64,000 bases of DNA from Cristatella mucedo (Eukaryota; Bryozoa; Phylactolaemata; Cristatellidae): NCBI GenBank assembly GCA_009760855.2, contig WPIO01000063.1:165001-229000 (forward strand). The letters run 5' to 3'. The position numbers were made by a program, and so were the translations under genes. Within the stretch, counting starts at the first letter, position 1; each line of letters opens with the position of its first letter. Shown piece after piece: positions 59,356 to 64,000 of this stretch. The notes under the pieces are model-generated. The model worked only from the letters and a program-made list of their open reading frames with translations, searched no databases and had not been told where the DNA came from.

Positions 59356-60009
59356 CACGACACGAGACTGCTGCGGATGCATGTCGACAATGCGGATTTG
59401 ATCTACTTGTTCAATAACTCTAGAAAAGTGCTTCTCGAATTGTTGTCACTGCTGCCGGTGCAGCTGCACCTGTCTTTTAGATGCTGCTACTGTAGGAGCC
59501 GGGAATCGATGTCCACTTAATGGCAGCTGTCCTGCCGAGCACCTGCCGATCGGTACCAGTTTGTTTCGAGGGTTGACCAACTACCATCACGGAAGCTCGT
59601 TTTGCAGCAGCAGCCTGTGGTCGAACCGACTCACCTGTTTTACCCACGATACCGTGAATAGTGAGTTTTTTCTGTGTGTGCGTGCGTGTGTGCGCGTGTG
59701 CGGCAAAATCGAGCATATATCGCATCGATTGCAACTGGATGACAAGTAGCAAGGAGGGCGTGGCATGGAGGTATTTGCCCACCTCCCATTCTGCATCGAG
59801 ACCGGAGCACTAGCTGAGGCCTTCGCCAAATAGACCTTGGCTTGGTCGCACACTCGAAGCGGCAGCCATACATAAGCTGCGATTTGCCTCACTAGAAGTG
59901 CCTCCCAGCGATTGACCGAGCAGCGGTCGAGGCCTCTCTGTCTGGGCCACAGCTGCTGAGACCTCTCCCCCTTGCGGTCCTGACCCCAGTGCGATCCTGA
60001 CCCCAGTGC
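59356..60009. other. No gene recognised
   Basis: A 161-codon minus frame (59587-60072) has no recognised domain. A short tandem CCTGACCCCAGTGC repeat occurs at about 59979-60008. Confidence 0.35.
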
Positions 60010-60155
60010 AGTGTAAGGTGCTTGGCATTTCACGACCCAGATCGTGGGGATTCCAGTCGCGAGGCGGGCCAATCTTTATTTCCCACTGGGAGTTGGAGAT
60101 ATAGCTGTCCAGTCCCTTTGGCAGCCCCTGGGAAATGAGACTGTTGAATCAGCTG
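60010..60155 (+). mobile_element. SINE family B, strongly diverged
   Basis: TGTAAGGTGCTTGGCATTTCAC, ACCCAGATCGTGGGGATTCC (B-box relic), GGCGGGCCAATCTTTATT and ACTGTTGAATCAGCTGG keep the family order; the GTGGTGATAGCC core is lost. Confidence 0.6.
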
Positions 60156-60339
60156 GCCTTAGCTTTTTTTTTCGGAGGCCTGCCAGCTTCAGCTCCCCAC
60201 CCCTTCCTCCTTGCAGGATGCTACCAGTGTCTCTTCCTGCTGTGCAGCTATAGTGCAGCCCAAGAAACCCTGTCTCGGTAGTTACCCGGCACACTTGCAC
60301 GAACGCTCGGGTCTGCGTGCTCTCGAGCTCAGTGCATGC

Positions 60340-60620
60340 TGCGCTGGGTCGGCTCCTTCAGCACTAGCCGGTCTTGTTACGGCATCACCTTTCAAAACTG
60401 TGGCACATTATTCTTTGCAGCCGCCCTGAGCTAGTGCTTCAACGCTTTGCACTTCCTTGCCTGCTTTCCTGACTCAAGCATGCACGCTTCTCTAGTTCTC
60501 TTCGTTGCGTGAGACGGAGTCTGTTGGCAACTGCATGCGAACCGAAAGTCACTCTGAGGCTTTGAGAACTCTAAGGATAGCTCTTCAGCATAGCAATCAC
60601 CACGTACTCGTAGATTTTTG
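60340..60620 (+). repeat. Second LINE lineage, 3' region (tentative), copy
   Basis: TTCTTTGCAGCCGCCCTGAGC, TTCTCTTCGTTGCGTGAGACG, TCTGTTGGCAACTGCATGCG and CTGAGGCTTTGAGAACTC align in order with 56985-57130. Confidence 0.5.
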
Positions 60621-60926
60621 GAATTAAATATAGACATGATGTGAGCATTCATTCGTGTGCGCACTGCATGTTTCGATCCGAATATCGTGACGTTGGTTCT
60701 GAGGGAGGGGTGGAAGCAGCTGAATGGCTTGTCATTCTTTTCACGTAGCATTCCATAGTACCTGCATTAGTGGGCTCAAAGCCGCGCGAGTCACACTCAC
60801 CGTGCTGCCATTTCGAACCCTGAGCAAACCAGTCTCGCCCAATATAGCCAGCTTGGATTCGAATTGCCCCATGACATCGCTGAGCTGCTGAGCGGCAGCC
60901 CTGTGTTACCACTAGGAGTTGCCTCT

Positions 60927-61098
<172 letters not shown>

Positions 61099-61183
61099 CA
61101 TGCTCTGATGCTATCGTCGCTGCTGGATATTATTGGAAGCTGTCGGCAGGGACCTGCATGCAGCCCGCTGGCCATCTGCTTTC

Positions 61184-61360
61184 GGTGAGCCGTGATGGCA
61201 CACTAGGTAAGGTGGTTGCTTTCACAACCTTGGTCCCGAGGTCGTGGGTTCGATTCCTGTGGTGGGCGATCCTTTATCACCACCGCAAGCGGTGGTGATA
61301 GCCGTAAAGGCTCTTCTGTCGCTATACAAAAGGAGGCTGTTTAATCAGCTACGATTTTTA
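61184..61360 (+). mobile_element. SINE family B
   Basis: GGTGAGCCGTGATGGCACAC, GGTAAGGTGGTTGC, CCCGAGGTCGTGGGTTCGAT, CCACCGCAAGCGGTGGTGAT (a perfect short hairpin here), AAAGGCTCTTCTGTCGC and TTTAATCAGCTACG. It is close to the 22.8- and 32.5-kb copies. Confidence 0.93.
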
Positions 61361-63412
61361 GCTGCCTGCTTAAGTGTCCTACAGCCGGATGCTAATGTCA
61401 TGACCTGATAATCCTGCTTGGGTGCAGCAGCAGAATGGAGCACGGCCAGTGAACTGTGGACGGCAATGGTCCGGTTGCTGCTGTTTTGGAAGCCTGCTCA
61501 TTGGCTACTGACATCGCCTGAATAGAATGGAACATGAACGAAGCGTGCACCTGTGGAAGAAGAAAGCGGCGGACGAAATTAGCAGTGCATAATTATAATA
61601 ATAGATATATTATTAATGAAATTATAATGATAGGGTGCTTGTAACGAAATCTGAGGGAACAAAATCTTCTCTGTCCACGTGCTTTGCAGCCTTTGTTTTA
61701 AGAGAATCAATAGCCATGGAATTAATTTCAAGCACGGTATCATTCATGGGCAAGCGTGCAAAGAAGTGCACAATTCACATACGAAGACACTCCCTGCCAC
61801 CGGCTAGTAGGACCCATGGTTAGTAACATGCAGTGAGTCATGCACGCATTTGCCTAGAAATAAATGAGCTGAACTTCGATGCTACCAGTGTCAGTCACAG
61901 GCCATCGTCCTGTGTTTATAATTTCTGACCTTGTTAGTGTTAATGCACTTACCGACAGGTTTATGTGCTGGCTGAAATACACCTAATTGACGTTGATAGG
62001 CCGACTGCTGATTGCATGCTGTGCCTGCTCCTTGGGTAATAACATTTTCTGTATTTTAATGCTCTGACGTTGTTTGAGTCAGCAGTGACCAAGCATGCTC
62101 GATTTTCCAGCCGGGTCTGTTTTTCACACAATGTATACTGGTCAGCCAGCCGAGAGCTACGTGGTGCCTGTGCACAACCAGGCAGTGGTAGGGTATGCCT
62201 TAGCCCCGAGGTCGTGTGCACAGTACGAGTCCTGCACTAACCATTCCAAATCGGCAGGTCTGTAAAATGAGGCCATACTTTTGCCGTGATTGAAAACCGA
62301 TATGTGTGTATGCAAATGCTCTGGGCAAGCTCGTCCAGGTGCTTGATGTCTAGTAAGAAAGAATACGAAAGAATACTATTGGACGCTAAGAGAAGCTCAG
62401 ACATTAGCTGCTGCTAGCCCTACATCGAGCAGCTCTAAAGAGGAATACACGCACTGGCAGCTGCAGGTGGCTGCAAGCAGTTGTCTGAGCATTACATCCG
62501 GAGCTCCTAATCGTGCTGACAGTGAATAGAATTGTGTTTGCCTAGCTGAGGTCAGCTATGCTGTTCATTGCCACTGTACACAGGCCGATGGATGAAACAG
62601 GCTTCCCTGAAAAGGTTCAGCCCCCACCTAAAAAAGGTTCAGGTCCTCACCATAAATGTTCAGCCCCTGCTTAAAATGTATCTGGAAATGACTATGAGGC
62701 TGTGTCGTGGTGGTATGGCTGCAAAACCCCAACAGACTGAACTGACTGCTTTTTTACAGCCCATCGACTAACGGTGCACGGCCTTCCAAAAGGAAGGCAG
62801 CTGCTGTGCCGCTGAAAAGCCAAAGGCTTTTACCAACCAGCTTGTTCACTGATGCGGCTGAACTAGCTGCCCAGTATCTTAATATGGATTTGCCAGACCG
62901 GTAGGGTGCTCCACCCGGTGGCTTTTACTGGATGGTCCCATGTGTGGAACTAGTCAGCACCTGCCGTTTGCAAGGCCATCCTTGCTGCAGTCGGTGTGCT
63001 TGTAGCTATGCACTTTCTCGTTTGGATGCTCCCAATGAAATTAAGAATGAGCAAAATCGATGCACCTGATATTCTAGGGCCAACTGCAGCATGAGGTGAT
63101 GGGCAGAGTCTGCGGGAAGCATTTGCTTGCAATTCACCTGCAAGTATGGCAGCTATGAATTATGGCCACTACTTTCTTGGGATATGTGCCTAACCGAAGA
63201 GCTGCCATTAGGGGACTGTGCATCGAAGGCATCGGTCTTGGTGATCAATTGTTGAGAGAGAAAGGGAATGGCCTGCACTGTCTGCACACCAGTAAATCAT
63301 ACTTGTTTCAGCTAAATGCTGCAGTTTGACGTATTGTTTATAACTGAATAATGCTTACCTGTAGAGTTTTGATGCAAAGCAGCAGGACGTTGCATGATAC
63401 AAAAAGTACTCG
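61361..63412. other. No firm gene
   Basis: A frame at 62568-62771 crosses a degenerate repeat of GGTTCAG...CCCAC words (62611-62682). A possible splice acceptor CTGCTTTTTTACAG occurs at about 62746-62759. No domain was seen. Confidence 0.35.
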
Positions 63413-63609
63413 TTTTCTGTCCTAAGCGACCCCCCGATCAGTATTGCTGGCCATGTTCCCGTAGTGCCGTTGCCAATGTTGCATTAGCTGTCGGTGCTGC
63501 TCACTATGCAGCACATTACGGTCACGATTGGATTTGTGCCACTTTGTGCAAGAAAGCCAAAGCTAGACTGCAAGCAGCTACTGTGCACGAAGCTGCATTG
63601 CCTCACTGA
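63413..63609 (+). CDS. Possible exon or small ORF, unrecognised
   Basis: The frame is open from at least 63394 to TGA at 63607. It encodes an Ala/His-rich stretch (VALAVGAAHYAAHYGHDWIC) and a Lys/Ala-rich end (KKAKARLQAATVHEAALPH). No ATG lies at 63413; that position is an estimate of the visible coding-like part. The pyrimidine-rich TTTTCTGTCCTAAG just upstream could be an acceptor. No domain was recognised. Confidence 0.2.
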
Positions 63610-63854
63610 TGGTGCCGTGTTCATTAGATTCTAGCTGAAATTCTATTAGAAAATTCATAATGTTGTATCTGCTCCTTTTTCTGCATGAAAGTTTCTGCGT
63701 TTTTGTTTTTGTGCAGTTCTCAATCTTTTACCTTATGTTCCAGAAGTAGTTCCTTAGTTCCATTGCACATCTCGGCTCAGGCATTTTATCTGCTGTGGAG
63801 AACAAGCATGGTGTTCCTGCTCAAAATCACCGTTCGTTCATAATTTGTTTGCAG

Positions 63855-64000
63855 GTTCTGCGCTCAGCTTGATTGACTTGGCCAACCAAGCTTCTTTGAC
63901 CGTCATTATTGCCACCGGTTACAAGGAAGCTATGGATCAGTCTTATCCCAATGCAGCTGCTACAGCAACTGCTACTGCAGTGGCTGGTGATGCAGCAGCT
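63855..64000 (+). CDS. Possible exon running off the window
   Basis: After a good acceptor (TAATTTGTTTGCAG, AG at 63853-63854), one frame stays open to the end of the window. It begins SALSLIDLANQASLTVIIAT and continues with GYKEAMDQSYPN and an Ala/Thr-rich run (AAATATATAVAGDAAA). The other two frames stop within a few codons. The hydrophobic start and the Ala/Thr run do not identify a family. The real exon may extend beyond the window. Confidence 0.35.

Overview
This window is non-coding, repeat-dominated animal (metazoan) nuclear DNA. The evidence is many 5'-truncated non-LTR retrotransposons whose reverse transcriptase resembles the L2/CR1/Rex1 group, two tRNA-derived SINE families, very long (TC)n, (TG)n, (TA)n and (ACTC)n microsatellites, and no operon-like organisation. 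An aquatic invertebrate seems most likely to me, but the sequence alone does not fix the phylum. No complete host gene was recognised. Four exon-like segments (16650-16881, 22148-22408, 63413-63609, 63855-64000) are offered with low confidence.

Layout. 1-7.0 kb: three copies of the main LINE, including a 2-kb minus-strand copy at 4988-7036 with a single nonsense codon in about 560 codons of ORF2. 7-23 kb: sparse SINEs, LINE 3' ends and two huge microsatellites (11.2-11.6 and 18.2-18.6 kb). 23-27 kb: old LINE pieces, one split by a 518-bp inverted-repeat element (24185-24702), plus a SINE cluster. 27-31.1 kb: a CpG-rich stretch, an unnamed repeat and a 114-bp perfect palindrome. 32.5-36.65 kb: the most structured region. 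One old LINE copy (from 32971) is interrupted by a 2,219-bp element with a Gag-like ORF (33117-35335, flanked by GCAGG) and again by a young LINE copy (35983-36551). 37.8-40.6 kb: an old LINE piece, an inverted LINE 3' end, and a 1.7-kb LINE segment without a 3' end but with a 10-bp target-site duplication. 41-64 kb: simple repeats, a degenerate LINE (50518-51519), more SINEs, two unnamed repeat pairs, a dense CpG island (54.5-55.8 kb) and an exon-like end.

How the parts relate. The LINE ends in a conserved stem-loop followed by (ATT)n. SINE family A has a tRNA-like head and a tail resembling that LINE end, so it probably uses the LINE's machinery in trans. SINE family B has a different tail (AATCAGCTA plus TTTA repeats), so its partner LINE is not obvious here. 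Two LINE copies 31 kb apart on opposite strands (4988-5548 and 35983-36551) differ at about 3 positions in 570, which points to recent mobilisation. I did not find a convincing new cellular system. The best candidate for something undescribed is the 2.2-kb Gag-like element.
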